A stretch of 63,748 nt of DNA, taken from Photorhabdus sp. CRCIA-P01 (GTDB lineage Bacteria; Pseudomonadota; Gammaproteobacteria; Enterobacterales; Enterobacteriaceae). Position 1 is the stretch's first letter. Each line of letters begins with the position of its first letter. The notes beneath the pieces are model-generated. The model was not told the origin of the DNA. It saw nothing but the letters and a program-made list of their open reading frames with translations, and made no database searches. The stretch spans positions 1 through 63,748 of the forward strand of contig NZ_NMQR01000027.1 in assembly GCF_003545805.1 (NCBI RefSeq), written 5' to 3'. A program made the translations under genes and the position numbers. Of the stretch, positions 9,562-18,155 are shown one piece after another.

Positions 9562-9792
9562 ATGAAAGATCAGCTTCTCTATGAGATTTTACATCGAGAA
9601 ATCAGAGCACTTTACCCGGAAGTAGAGACAATACCGGAGGATGAAAATCTTTTTGATATCGGTTTCGATTCGATAAAAATGCTGATGCTGGTTGATCGGC
9701 TAAATTATGCGGGGTACCCAATTAACTTTGCAGATTTAGCCCGCTGGCCGACAATCAACGATTGGGTCAAACTGCTCGAAAAAGATAAATAG
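9562..9792 (+). CDS. Free-standing carrier protein, aryl-carrier (EntB/VibB C-terminal) type
   Basis: A 76-aa acyl/peptidyl carrier protein with phosphopantetheine site GFDSIKML. The C-terminal half (INFADLARWPTINDWVKLL) closely matches the aryl carrier domain of EntB-type proteins, where it contacts the partner C domain. A strong TTGGAGG ribosome-binding site precedes it. No aryl-AMP ligase or other loading enzyme is encoded in the cluster, so it is either loaded in trans or carries something else. Its end lies six bases from the convergent hydrolase. Confidence 0.87.
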   Translation: MKDQLLYEILHREIRALYPEVETIPEDENLFDIGFDSIKMLMLVDRLNYAGYPINFADLARWPTINDWVKLLEKDK

Positions 9793-9798
9793 CGCTGT

Positions 9799-10989
9799 CT
9801 ATTTCATTGACGAATGGTGGATGATCCATACAGCCAAATCTGCAATTACCTGCACCGGGATCTGACCTGGTTGCAGATAATCCTCTCCACCATCACATCC
9901 TATTGTAGGCAATAAAATATGATTCAATCCAGTGTAGAGTTTGAACTCTGCCTGCTTATTATTTTGCAGGGCAGTTTGCCACATCGTGAAATCAACATTA
10001 TGCAAAATCTGGAAATCCTGATCTCCCTGAGCAAAAAATAACGGTATTGCAGGCAAGCTGTTTAAGCAGCCAAATGCATGATAATTCTCAATCTGTTTGA
10101 GATAACTATCCGGCACTGACAAAAAGCTCTCAAGAGATACTGTATCTTGCCCTTTCCCACTGGGTAATTGGGATAAAATCACCCGGAGTAAATTACGGAA
10201 AGGCGCCGCCAACATCGCAATGCCCGTAACATTTAAACCCGATTTTTGCTGTAAGTTCTTTGCAATTAATGGGCTGACATATCCGCCGAAACTGTGCCCA
10301 ACCAGAAATACTGGCATATCGTGAAATTCAATATGTCCCATTAAACCGGTCAGAATATTACAAGCATCGTCAACAATTTCCGTATTGAGATCGACAACCT
10401 CAGGGCCCATATTTCTCTGCCGGATACGGTAATAGCGTTTGTCAAAACGTACACTCGCAATGCCATATTGACTTAATTCATGTGCCAACATACGAAATAG
10501 TGGATTAGGCCCAACATCATAATCCATCGAATGCGGACCAGAACCCGCAAGCAATAGTACAAGTGCTTTGGCAGTATGGGGTGATGGTAAACATACCAAA
10601 CCATCCGGGACATCTCTAAGACCAAACGTCTTTAACGTTTTTTCGATAAAAATACCCTGTTTTGCATACGCATCAGGTATTGGGCATTGAGATAATGTGA
10701 GAGAATCAATTTGCCGATCTTTAATCCCAATATAAAGATTGAGCTTTCCATTGAGAGTATTTAGCCGTAGATGACAAGCACCTTGCTGCTGATAAATAAT
10801 ATCAATATCTGAGTTACACAAACTGTCTGCCAATATAGTTAAAGCTAAATCATCAGCCGCCATACGCAATGATTCATTCATTAATTCCCTGGCTACTTCC
10901 CATTGCTCATTAAGCAATGTGGTTATTAATATCTGTATTTCACTTTCCAATGTGGCAATTAAGTTCTTAATAAGCATGTAATTACTCAA
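9799..10989 (-). CDS. Alpha/beta hydrolase with N-terminal accessory domain
   Basis: A 396-aa protein. The C-terminal two thirds are a serine hydrolase fold: LAGSGPHSMD near 147-156 gives the oxyanion region, GHSFGG holds nucleophile Ser233, GDQD near 320 and LNH near 350 supply the expected Asp and His. The N-terminal 100 residues resemble the small DUF3887-like domain often fused to such hydrolases. It points away from the NRPS operon and ends beside it. A role in product release or editing is possible but unproven; a general esterase or peptidase is equally likely. Confidence 0.8.
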   Translation of the reverse strand: MSNYMLIKNLIATLESEIQILITTLLNEQWEVARELMNESLRMAADDLALTILADSLCNSDIDIIYQQQGACHLRLNTLNGKLNLYIGIKDRQIDSLTLSQCPIPDAYAKQGIFIEKTLKTFGLRDVPDGLVCLPSPHTAKALVLLLAGSGPHSMDYDVGPNPLFRMLAHELSQYGIASVRFDKRYYRIRQRNMGPEVVDLNTEIVDDACNILTGLMGHIEFHDMPVFLVGHSFGGYVSPLIAKNLQQKSGLNVTGIAMLAAPFRNLLRVILSQLPSGKGQDTVSLESFLSVPDSYLKQIENYHAFGCLNSLPAIPLFFAQGDQDFQILHNVDFTMWQTALQNNKQAEFKLYTGLNHILLPTIGCDGGEDYLQPGQIPVQVIADLAVWIIHHSSMK

Positions 10990-10993
10990 CTTC

Positions 10994-11266
10994 CTACGGC
11001 CACAACCGCGATGTATGCACTAAAGCTAAAATCCAGACAGTTTCACTACTAATCTCATAAACCAGTCGATAGTGTTCGTGTGGAAAAAATTCCAAAGTAC
11101 CAGAGATCTCTCCGGCATGACCGATATAAGGGAAATCTGCTAATCGATCAGCCGCTGACTCAAACAGTTCGTCCATTTTGAGTGCAGCGTCTGGATTTCT
11201 TACAATAAGGTACTCCCATATTGCCTCGCTATCGCAAAGCGCCTGAGGTGTCCAAATTACGTTCAC
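10994..11266 (-). CDS. ParE/RelE-superfamily toxin
   Basis: A 90-aa toxin of the ParE/RelE fold: an N-terminal helical hairpin (ALCDSEAIWEYLIVRNPDAA) with WEY, the middle LADFPYIGH, and a C-terminal beta-sheet with HYRLVYEI and LALVHTSRLWP. ParE members inhibit DNA gyrase, RelE members cleave mRNA; the sequence looks nearer ParE. Its start overlaps the antitoxin stop by four bases. No truncation is evident. Confidence 0.88.
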   Translation of the reverse strand: MNVIWTPQALCDSEAIWEYLIVRNPDAALKMDELFESAADRLADFPYIGHAGEISGTLEFFPHEHYRLVYEISSETVWILALVHTSRLWP

Positions 11267-11529
11267 TTACGAGCCTTAACCTGTTCTCTTCGAGCCGCAA
11301 AAATCGCTTTTACGTCGCTATGTTCAACACCATTACCCTCTTTTACAGATTGGCGTGCGATATCAACCTTTTCCTGAAGGAAAGCACGATATTTATGACG
11401 CTGGACATATTCATGCATCAGTTCACGGACAACTTGAGAAGCTGGGCGGTGTTCTGCTGCCGTAGCAGCCATAAAGTGATCACGCAGATCTGATTCAAGT
11501 TTCATAGTAAAAACAGCTTGTTTACCCAT
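11263..11529 (-). CDS. Antitoxin of the ParE-like pair (ribbon-helix-helix type)
   Basis: An 88-aa protein read from MGKQAVFTMKLES because a GAGGGAC ribosome-binding site sits directly before that ATG; a longer frame of 105 aa has no such support. The N-terminal KQAVFTMKLESDLRDHFMAAT with S-Q-V-V-R-E-L matches ribbon-helix-helix antitoxins, which bind their own operator. The C-terminal acidic/basic tail would wrap the toxin. Antitoxin first with ATGA overlap to toxin is the usual autoregulated arrangement. Confidence 0.85.
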   Translation of the reverse strand: MGKQAVFTMKLESDLRDHFMAATAAEHRPASQVVRELMHEYVQRHKYRAFLQEKVDIARQSVKEGNGVEHSDVKAIFAARREQVKARK

Positions 11530-11620
11530 AGTCCCTCCTCGTTTGATATAAAAAAATATATACCATTTCATTATTGACATCCACTCCTACCGACTTAGCC
11601 AGGAGTGGATATCCAATGGA

Positions 11621-13276
11621 TTATGGTGACTCTCTCCGCTGTTGAACGGTAACAATATGATCCGCTTTAGCGAGAAGATCGGCATTATGCGAGACAACAA
11701 TCCACAAACCAGGCCAATGCTCAGGTAAAACAGTCCATAAACGACGGGCTGTATCCATATCTAATGACGAATCGCAGTTATCAACAATATAAACATCAGC
11801 GGGACGACATAACATCCGGGCTAATGCCAAACGCTGACGCTGGCCGCCAGATAATTGACCGGCACGACCAGAATTAATGACGGTATCGAGCCCTCCTGGC
11901 AATTCATATGAGCCGGGCGTCAAACCTACCGCCTCCAGCGCCCGCACCATGACATCATCATCGATATCTTTATCACCCAACGCGAGGTTTTGCCTTACAG
12001 TTCCACCAAAAAAACCGGCTTTCTGTCTGGCATATCCAATACGTGGATTCCGCCACCAGTTTTCATTTCCCAGAACTTCTCGGTTATTCCAAAGTACACT
12101 GCCGGAACTGGATTTTTCCAGACCAATCAGGTAACGCAAAAAGGTGGTTTTACCCGAACCAATATCACCAACAATGCCAATAACCTGATTAGCTGTTGCC
12201 TCAAATGAAACAGGGAGTTGAGTTTTTGAATATGCCAGATGATTAACGCTCAGCTTATGCAGAATTTCATCTTGCTCATACTCTTTGGTCTCTTTTTTAT
12301 CTACTTTATTCGCCAGAAACTGTCTGATTCGCCCATAACACACATCAGCATTTTTATAATAGGCAACTGACCGACCAAAGAAGAGTATCTGTTCACTGAT
12401 CCAACCGATATAGGTCAAAAATAGTGCCAGATTCCCTACAGTAAAACTGCCATCAACGATTCGTTTACTCACTATCAATAAGACAGCCGACGTCCCAAGT
12501 ATGACAATATTTTTGAACAACCCAGAAAGAAGGTCAGTAAATACCTGATGTTTGGCTTGAATAGCTCGTCGATTGACAAATTTCTGCGATAACCGCTCAA
12601 TCTGCCCCTCCATTTTGTTGCCAAGGCGCAGGTCGCGTATACCCGTTAAGACGTCAGTAATCTTGCCGGCAATATCCCCTTGCGATTGACGTTTACTCTG
12701 CTGTAAATTCCCTACCTTGCGTTTAAGTATCACCCCGACCCAGAGGCCCACAATCATAGGCATAAGAGCAAGTGTGGTTATTATGTCAGTGTTGATAAGC
12801 ACAACTAATGCGATAATTAAAAGTAATGCACGGTAAATAAAATCAGAGGTCCAACTCAGAAATTCCGCAATTTCATCACTATCATCACGGATACGGTTTA
12901 AAATATCGCCTTGAGAAAAAGTCTGTCTCTGATTGCGGGAACAATGGCTCACGCCCCATAAAACCCGCTCTTTCAGGTAAGCACTGACTTTGAAAATTAA
13001 CGTAAAGTCAAAGGTTAACCCTAGGAATAGAAACAATGATCGCAAGACCATTGTGGCAATCGCCGAGGCAAGTAACCACCAGACCACAGGGTTAGTCGGC
13101 TCATTCATCGCTCTATCGAGTAATTTACTGATTAAGTAACCAATCAACAGAGGAAAACCATGCATCAGTGTCCACACGAACATGGTAATGAAATAGAGAG
13201 GAGCAAACTTTTTTATCAGCTCAATCAAGGCTGGTAACATTTTAAGTTTAGTTGATACATTGGAGGATATAGTCAT
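11621..13276 (-). CDS. ABC exporter half-transporter, non-catalytic Walker B
   Basis: A 551-aa fused membrane/ATPase protein with about six TM helices (residues 1-310) and one NBD. Walker A is GDIGSGKTT and the signature LSGGQRQR is canonical, but the Walker B region reads VYIVDNCDSSLD, so the catalytic Glu after Asp is replaced by Asn. The switch His is present (VVSHN). It overlaps its partner by four bases (ATGA). Together the two form a heterodimer in which this subunit supplies the degenerate ATP site and the good signature. Substrate unknown. Confidence 0.9.
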   Translation of the reverse strand: MTISSNVSTKLKMLPALIELIKKFAPLYFITMFVWTLMHGFPLLIGYLISKLLDRAMNEPTNPVVWWLLASAIATMVLRSLFLFLGLTFDFTLIFKVSAYLKERVLWGVSHCSRNQRQTFSQGDILNRIRDDSDEIAEFLSWTSDFIYRALLLIIALVVLINTDIITTLALMPMIVGLWVGVILKRKVGNLQQSKRQSQGDIAGKITDVLTGIRDLRLGNKMEGQIERLSQKFVNRRAIQAKHQVFTDLLSGLFKNIVILGTSAVLLIVSKRIVDGSFTVGNLALFLTYIGWISEQILFFGRSVAYYKNADVCYGRIRQFLANKVDKKETKEYEQDEILHKLSVNHLAYSKTQLPVSFEATANQVIGIVGDIGSGKTTFLRYLIGLEKSSSGSVLWNNREVLGNENWWRNPRIGYARQKAGFFGGTVRQNLALGDKDIDDDVMVRALEAVGLTPGSYELPGGLDTVINSGRAGQLSGGQRQRLALARMLCRPADVYIVDNCDSSLDMDTARRLWTVLPEHWPGLWIVVSHNADLLAKADHIVTVQQRRESP

Positions 13277-15000
13277 ACCATAAGCCCATGATTACTCGTT
13301 AACATTGCGATTTCTGTTTCAGGGATTCGTTGTTGAATCCGCCCATCATCGATAATGATAATTTCATCAACCACCGAAAGTGTGTGAAGGCGATGTGCAA
13401 CCATCACGACAGTACGATTGTGGCTTAACTTTTCAAGTAATTTCAGCCAACTCTCTTCCGTTCGCGGATCAAGTTGAGAAGTTCCTTCATCAATAATGAC
13501 CAACGAGCAATGCTGTAACATCACTCTGGCACCCGCTATCATTTGAATTTCTCCTGCTGATAGCATCAGACCATTAGTACCAACCGGTGTATCAAGACCA
13601 TCAGGTAATGCCCTAACCCATTCAAGCGCATCTAATTCCTGGAGAACCTCCCAAATTTGATCGTCAGATATTTCATTGCTGAAAAGCGTTAAATTTTCCC
13701 GCAATGTTGCGGAAAACAGATGAGTACGCTGACTCAAGACAGCAATCTTTTTCGCAAACTCTTCCGGCTTAATCGTTGAGACATCGACATTACCCATTGT
13801 TACTCTGCCTGAATCGGGTCGCGCGAATCCACACATCAAATTAAGAAGGGTACTTTTCCCCGCCCCCGTTCTACCAATAATGCCAATTTTGCTCCCCGGA
13901 GCGACGTAAAAATTAACGCCATGCAAAATCTGCGTTTCTTTTCCGTTATAACTGAAATCAACATTATCGAAATGGATAGAGAGAGGACCATCAGGCAGTA
14001 AATTATCCGATGATTTACCCGGGACGCCTTCATTTAACATTTTTGCCGAAAGTGACAAAGCAGCAAATAATTTCTGTATCAGCTCTATTTCTGATGACAT
14101 ATCCTCCACCGGCTCCCGAAGTTTATCAACGTAGAGATAAACCATCGTTAATGTACCGATGCTTAAGCTGTTCTCACCAAGTAATTGCAGCCCAAAACCA
14201 AAACCTATACCAAAACAGAGTGCAAAGAAGATCTGAGTAATTGGCCAAAAAGCCCTGCCACCAATATAAGCACTGCGTTCAAATTTGAGCAACATTGACA
14301 GCATCTTACGAAATGCAATAGCAGGCCAATGCGCCTGCGACAATGGTTGTAAATCATCCATTGCATGTAATGAATCACCGACAAAACCAAAGATTCGGGC
14401 TTTTTCATTTCGCGCAATTAACCAACGACGAACAGAAAGTCTGGTTAACTGAATCAATACATACGCCACCAGTATGACGACGACTGCTATGGCAATACCT
14501 GCCTGAGGCATGACGCTGAATATAATAACCAATGTCCCTAATGTCAGCGCTAAATTAGCAATGGCCTTGAAACCTGCTTTAGAAATCGTTTTTCCTATAA
14601 TATCAGCATTACCTTCAATATTTTCCAGCAATTCTCCCTGTGATCGCCGTTCTATTTCCAATACAGGTAAAACTGTCATCACATGGTGAAAGAGCTTATA
14701 TCTAATGGTATCAGCAATACCCCAACCGGCTTTGGTGCTCATGTAACTGGTTACCAAACTACCGATAACACCAATCGATGCAATAAAAACATAAATAATT
14801 GCCAACACGATAAGTTGATCAACAGTCGTTCCTGATGTCGCCTTATCAACATAATTCCGGATAATATAAGGACCGCTTAGATCGCACGATAATGTAACGG
14901 TTAAGGCCAAAAACGCACATACAACTGTCCCCTTAAATGGTATGGCACTCTGTAACAGTATCCGCCATACAGTTAAATTCTTTGACATGACGCTTTTCAT
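13273..15000 (-). CDS. ABC exporter half-transporter, catalytic partner
   Basis: A TM-NBD half-transporter, 575 aa from the ATG at 15000 (MKSVMSKN); an in-frame start at 15048 would add 16 residues with no clear ribosome-binding site. Walker A GRTGAGKST, Walker B LVIIDEGTSQLD with the catalytic Glu, and switch His VMVAHRLH are canonical, but the signature is LSAGEIQM instead of LSGGQ. This is the mirror of the defect in its partner, giving one working and one degenerate composite ATP site as in known asymmetric exporters. An ERIC element lies directly upstream. Confidence 0.9.
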   Translation of the reverse strand: MKSVMSKNLTVWRILLQSAIPFKGTVVCAFLALTVTLSCDLSGPYIIRNYVDKATSGTTVDQLIVLAIIYVFIASIGVIGSLVTSYMSTKAGWGIADTIRYKLFHHVMTVLPVLEIERRSQGELLENIEGNADIIGKTISKAGFKAIANLALTLGTLVIIFSVMPQAGIAIAVVVILVAYVLIQLTRLSVRRWLIARNEKARIFGFVGDSLHAMDDLQPLSQAHWPAIAFRKMLSMLLKFERSAYIGGRAFWPITQIFFALCFGIGFGFGLQLLGENSLSIGTLTMVYLYVDKLREPVEDMSSEIELIQKLFAALSLSAKMLNEGVPGKSSDNLLPDGPLSIHFDNVDFSYNGKETQILHGVNFYVAPGSKIGIIGRTGAGKSTLLNLMCGFARPDSGRVTMGNVDVSTIKPEEFAKKIAVLSQRTHLFSATLRENLTLFSNEISDDQIWEVLQELDALEWVRALPDGLDTPVGTNGLMLSAGEIQMIAGARVMLQHCSLVIIDEGTSQLDPRTEESWLKLLEKLSHNRTVVMVAHRLHTLSVVDEIIIIDDGRIQQRIPETEIAMLTSNHGLMV

Positions 15001-15054
15001 CTTTAGGTTATGGCACCTCATTAAAATTAGCGATGTTATTTGCAACAATCAGTA

Positions 15055-15181
15055 TATACCCGTTATCTTTCAAGCTGCCTCTTTGTTGGCTGCACTCACT
15101 CACCCCGGTCACATAGTTATCTATGCTCCCGGGGATTCGCTCCCTTGCCGTCGCGATGCAACTCGAAATCTATTAGGTATA
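15055..15181 (-). repeat. ERIC element, copy 1
   Basis: A full 127-bp enterobacterial repetitive intergenic consensus, bounded by TATACC and GGTATA and matching the ERIC consensus when read on the minus strand. It lies upstream of the ABC exporter pair. Any open frame through it is incidental. Confidence 0.95.
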
Positions 15182-15427
15182 TGCAGCCAACATCAAGGTT
15201 ATTAATAACAGATCGATCACAACAGCAAGATCTGGTTCACATTTAGCAAAATGCAATTATCGCAAAATACCCGCATTTATCACGATCTGATTGAAATGTT
15301 TATAAACGCTATCACAAGAAAATAACCGAACAATAAAATCGAGACCTTATTCTACAATGTCAATACCTTTATCAGGTCATTTAATAACCTAATTGTCAGG
15401 TACATTCTCAATACGAATAATGAACAA
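15182..15427. other. Spacer between two ERIC copies
   Basis: No gene seen. Half-site matches to CRP (GTGA followed by weak right halves) occur around 15210-15245 but are not convincing. Together with the two ERICs and 15555-15828 it makes up a non-coding stretch of about 860 bases between the ABC pair and purC. Confidence 0.5.
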
Positions 15428-15554
15428 TATATCCTTCATCTTTCAAGCTGCTGCTTTGTTGGCTGCTTTCACTCACCCCAGTCACATAGTTATCTATGCT
15501 CCCTGGGATTCATTCACTTGCCGCCGCGCTGCAACTCGAAATCTATTAGGTATA
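15428..15554 (-). repeat. ERIC element, copy 2
   Basis: Second 127-bp ERIC in the same orientation, 246 bases from copy 1. It differs by several substitutions (for example GCTGCTTT in place of GCCTCTTT), so it is not a fresh duplication of copy 1. The following 15555-15825 is AT-rich with no gene visible. Confidence 0.95.
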
Positions 15555-15825
15555 AATAACTTATTCCAAACAATGAATCATAAATGGAGTAAAAAATAGC
15601 AATAATTCCAATGAATTATAATGATTTTTACAAATATATAGCGACTATATAAATGAATTCCTATTCAATATTAACTGCCTTAAATTGCGCGTAATTTAAA
15701 CAATTCATTACTACAAAGCCCTAGTCTATTCTATATCGAATTAATTCATATTAACTATTCATATTGTCAGATAATATTTGATCATAAAAGGCCAATGAAA
15801 AAATCACAACCAGAATCACTTGTGC

Positions 15826-15848
15826 CAATAAAAGGGCCTTTCGGCCCA
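15826..15848 (-). terminator. Intrinsic terminator of purC
   Basis: Read on the minus strand: GGGCC-GAAA-GGCCC followed by TTTTATT, 18 bases after the purC stop. A textbook rho-independent terminator. Confidence 0.85.
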
Positions 15849-15865
15849 AGTAATCGTTTGCGCAA

Positions 15866-16579
15866 TTAGTCCAAAATAACACCGATACGGCGCGCTACCT
15901 CTTCATACGCTTCAATCAGACCACCAAGACTTTGGCGAAAGCGATCTTTATCCATTTTGTTCAACGTCTCTTTGTCCCACAAACGGCTACCATCAGGAGA
16001 AAATTCATCCCCCAGAACTATCTGCCCTTTGAACAAACCAAATTCCAGTTTGAAATCAACCAAAATCAAACCCGCATCATCAAACAATTTGCTCAATACC
16101 TCATTGGCCTTGTAGCTCAATTCTTTCATTTCAGCCAGATGTTCCTTGCTAACCCAATCAAAAGTTTCACAATAAGATTCATTCACCATTGGATCGTGCT
16201 TAGCATCATTTTTCAGAAACAGATCGAACAGAGGTGGATTCAATACCAGACCTTCCTCAACACCAAGGCGTCTAACTAATGACCCCGCAGCCCGATTACG
16301 CACAACACATTCAACCGGCACCATATCCAGCTTTTTAACTAATACCTCAGTGTCCGATAACAGTCGTTCCATTTGCGTCGGAACCCCTGCTTCCGCCAAT
16401 TTGCTCATAATGAAATGGTTAAATTTATTATTCACCATCCCCTTACGATCAAACTGTTCAATACGTTCACCATCCAATGCTGATGTATCATTACGGAACT
16501 CCAACACTAACAAATCAGGATCATCCGTGGTGTACACCGTTTTTGCCTTTCCACGATACAACTCAGCTTTTTTTTGCAT
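15866..16579 (-). CDS. purC: Phosphoribosylaminoimidazole-succinocarboxamide (SAICAR) synthase
   Basis: 237 aa, the normal length. It joins aspartate to CAIR in step 8 of purine synthesis, using ATP, in the cytosol. Recognised from the N-terminus [17 protein letters not shown], the EFRND and [11 protein letters not shown] motifs and [11 protein letters not shown]. The start has a GGAG site nearby. In E. coli it is followed at once by bamC; here the effector pair is inserted upstream. I see no clear PurR operator in front of it. Confidence 0.98.
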   Translation of the reverse strand: MQKKAELYRGKAKTVYTTDDPDLLVLEFRNDTSALDGERIEQFDRKGMVNNKFNHFIMSKLAEAGVPTQMERLLSDTEVLVKKLDMVPVECVVRNRAAGSLVRRLGVEEGLVLNPPLFDLFLKNDAKHDPMVNESYCETFDWVSKEHLAEMKELSYKANEVLSKLFDDAGLILVDFKLEFGLFKGQIVLGDEFSPDGSRLWDKETLNKMDKDRFRQSLGGLIEAYEEVARRIGVILD

Positions 16580-16965
16580 CTTATATACTCCAGAGATATT
16601 ACTACCATAGATAAATAATAAAACAGATTGTCGATAAAATCCTGTCCAAAGGGCTGATTTTTTCTATAATTATCTGATTAGTCTAAAAAACAGCCAAATT
16701 TCATGCTAAAAAACCGTCTGCCTATCAATCTCAAGGCAAGCTGATGACCTTCGAAAAACTTATCCTCAAAGGTCATCTGGTAAGTAAAGCTAACAAAAAA
16801 ATTGCTCGATTCTGTATTTCTGGAGCGTTAAAAACTCAAAATATCGTGAATATCTTAGCAATATGGTAACCAACGATAGTCAGCGATATTAATTTGAATT
16901 TCCTGAGTTTCAGGAAGAAATTATATGAAGGGGATATTCTTAACACAGCGCTATGTTAATAAGCT
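16580..16965. other. Intergenic region between purC and the effector gene
   Basis: About 385 bases, AT-rich, with no supported gene. It must hold the purC promoter. A perfect 7-3-7 inverted repeat lies at 16900-16916 (TTCCTGA-GTT-TCAGGAA), meaning unknown. Confidence 0.5.
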
Positions 16966-16983
16966 GGCCTGCACACGCAGGCC
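16966..16983. terminator. GC hairpin after the effector gene
   Basis: GGCCTGC-ACAC-GCAGGCC, six bases after the stop of the minus-strand effector. On the plus strand a CCTTTT follows; on the minus strand there is only a weak T run. Probably a terminator, direction uncertain. Confidence 0.5.
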
Positions 16984-16988
16984 CCTTT

Positions 16989-18155
16989 TCAGTGAATCCC
17001 ATGCAAAGCATTTTCTGTCTTGACAGAAAGGGGGGAGAATTGACCCGCTCTCAGTTCTGTCAGCGCATAAAGGAGACGTCCCATCCGGCCATTACCATCA
17101 GTGAAACCGTGAAAACCGACGACAGCAGCAAAAAGCTGTTTCCCAATCTGAGGATCTTCCTTGTCCAATGTCTCCAAATGATGTGCCAGCATTGCTGCAC
17201 CGCCTATACTAGAAGGAAGGCTCCCACCGCTGATTGCTGGACCACGATAATCACGCTCTATGTTTGGAACCAGTCGATGATGAAGCTCCTTGAGGGCTTG
17301 GCTATCAGTGAGATCTTTTCCATTATGGGTATACTCCTTGAGTAGCGCTGTGAAGTTACTCCATTCGTTCCCCCCCGAAGTGGATGCCTTAAGGATCCAG
17401 GCGGTAGCACGGTCAGCATTATCCGTTAACTTACCTGGGTTATAAAACTCTTCAGAAAGGGTTTCTGCATAAATGCCCTGGCTAAGATCTTGGCCTCTTA
17501 TTGCTTCTTGATGATGTTGGGCTGCCAGCAAGTTCTTCTCTTCCATCATCAAAACTGGCTCAAGACTGTCAACAGCTTTAGCAGCCGAAGGTTGCGTACG
17601 TAATTGTTCAAAACTGACAAAAGACTGCTCAGGGGCCGCCAATTTATTGGTCAGTTGAGCTGCGGCCTGGTGCCCTATCAGATCCTGTAATTTCTTACCC
17701 GTTTCTGTATTCAGTAGTGACTCGGACATAGCACACTGTAGCAAAAGAGAATGTTCAGCCAACGTTGCTTCCGTCATTTTATGGGTATCTGCTGTTTTTA
17801 ACCTCTCCAGTACTTGTTCTGGTGTCCGCAAACTGCCATCCTTAAACAACATACGAGCATGGCTAACCGAATCCGTGCTCTGTAGACGCTGCTGTTGCGC
17901 CCCTTCGGTAGAAAAGAGGGTTTTAGTCACCTCTTTAGCCACTGAGGCACTACTGCCATGTAAGAAAAATTTACCTACCCCTTCAAGGAAACGGGCAAAG
18001 TGATTGCCTTTTGGATGTGTACGCAAAACCTGTTGCAGATCTGCATTAATATGATATGCATGCCCAGCAACTTGCAATTTACCTTCGTTACGAACCTGCT
18101 CTTGTATTTGTGATGAGGCATGTTGTAATGCGGTAAGATTCTTAAATTCGATCAT
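16989..18155 (-). CDS. VopS-like Fic-domain type III effector (Rho GTPase AMPylator)
   Basis: A 388-aa protein with the Fic core HGFTDGNGRMGR, catalytic His349, and the tail ALHGIH. Length, N-terminal pattern (FKNLTALQ ... EGKLQVAGHAYHINA), the LVPNIERDYRGPAISGGSLPSS block and active site all correspond to Vibrio VopS (387 aa, active His348). VopS is injected by a type III system and AMPylates a switch-I threonine of Rho GTPases, collapsing host actin. The Fic Pro after His is Gly here, as I recall for VopS. No inhibitory-helix gene is seen. It follows and overlaps a CesT-type chaperone gene, which supports type III secretion. Start chosen for the CAGGAGA site eight bases upstream. Confidence 0.93.
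   Translation of the reverse strand: MIEFKNLTALQHASSQIQEQVRNEGKLQVAGHAYHINADLQQVLRTHPKGNHFARFLEGVGKFFLHGSSASVAKEVTKTLFSTEGAQQQRLQSTDSVSHARMLFKDGSLRTPEQVLERLKTADTHKMTEATLAEHSLLLQCAMSESLLNTETGKKLQDLIGHQAAAQLTNKLAAPEQSFVSFEQLRTQPSAAKAVDSLEPVLMMEEKNLLAAQHHQEAIRGQDLSQGIYAETLSEEFYNPGKLTDNADRATAWILKASTSGGNEWSNFTALLKEYTHNGKDLTDSQALKELHHRLVPNIERDYRGPAISGGSLPSSIGGAAMLAHHLETLDKEDPQIGKQLFAAVVGFHGFTDGNGRMGRLLYALTELRAGQFSPLSVKTENALHGIH

Noticed and set aside
15040-15246. Open frame of 68 aa through ERIC copy 1
   Set aside because: Most of the frame is ERIC sequence; similar peptides arise from other copies (48234-48548, 47352-47555), so it is a repeat artefact.
16580-16988. PurR operator upstream of purC
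   Set aside because: No sequence near the ACGCAAACGTTTGCGT consensus was seen, unlike the clear one before purM.
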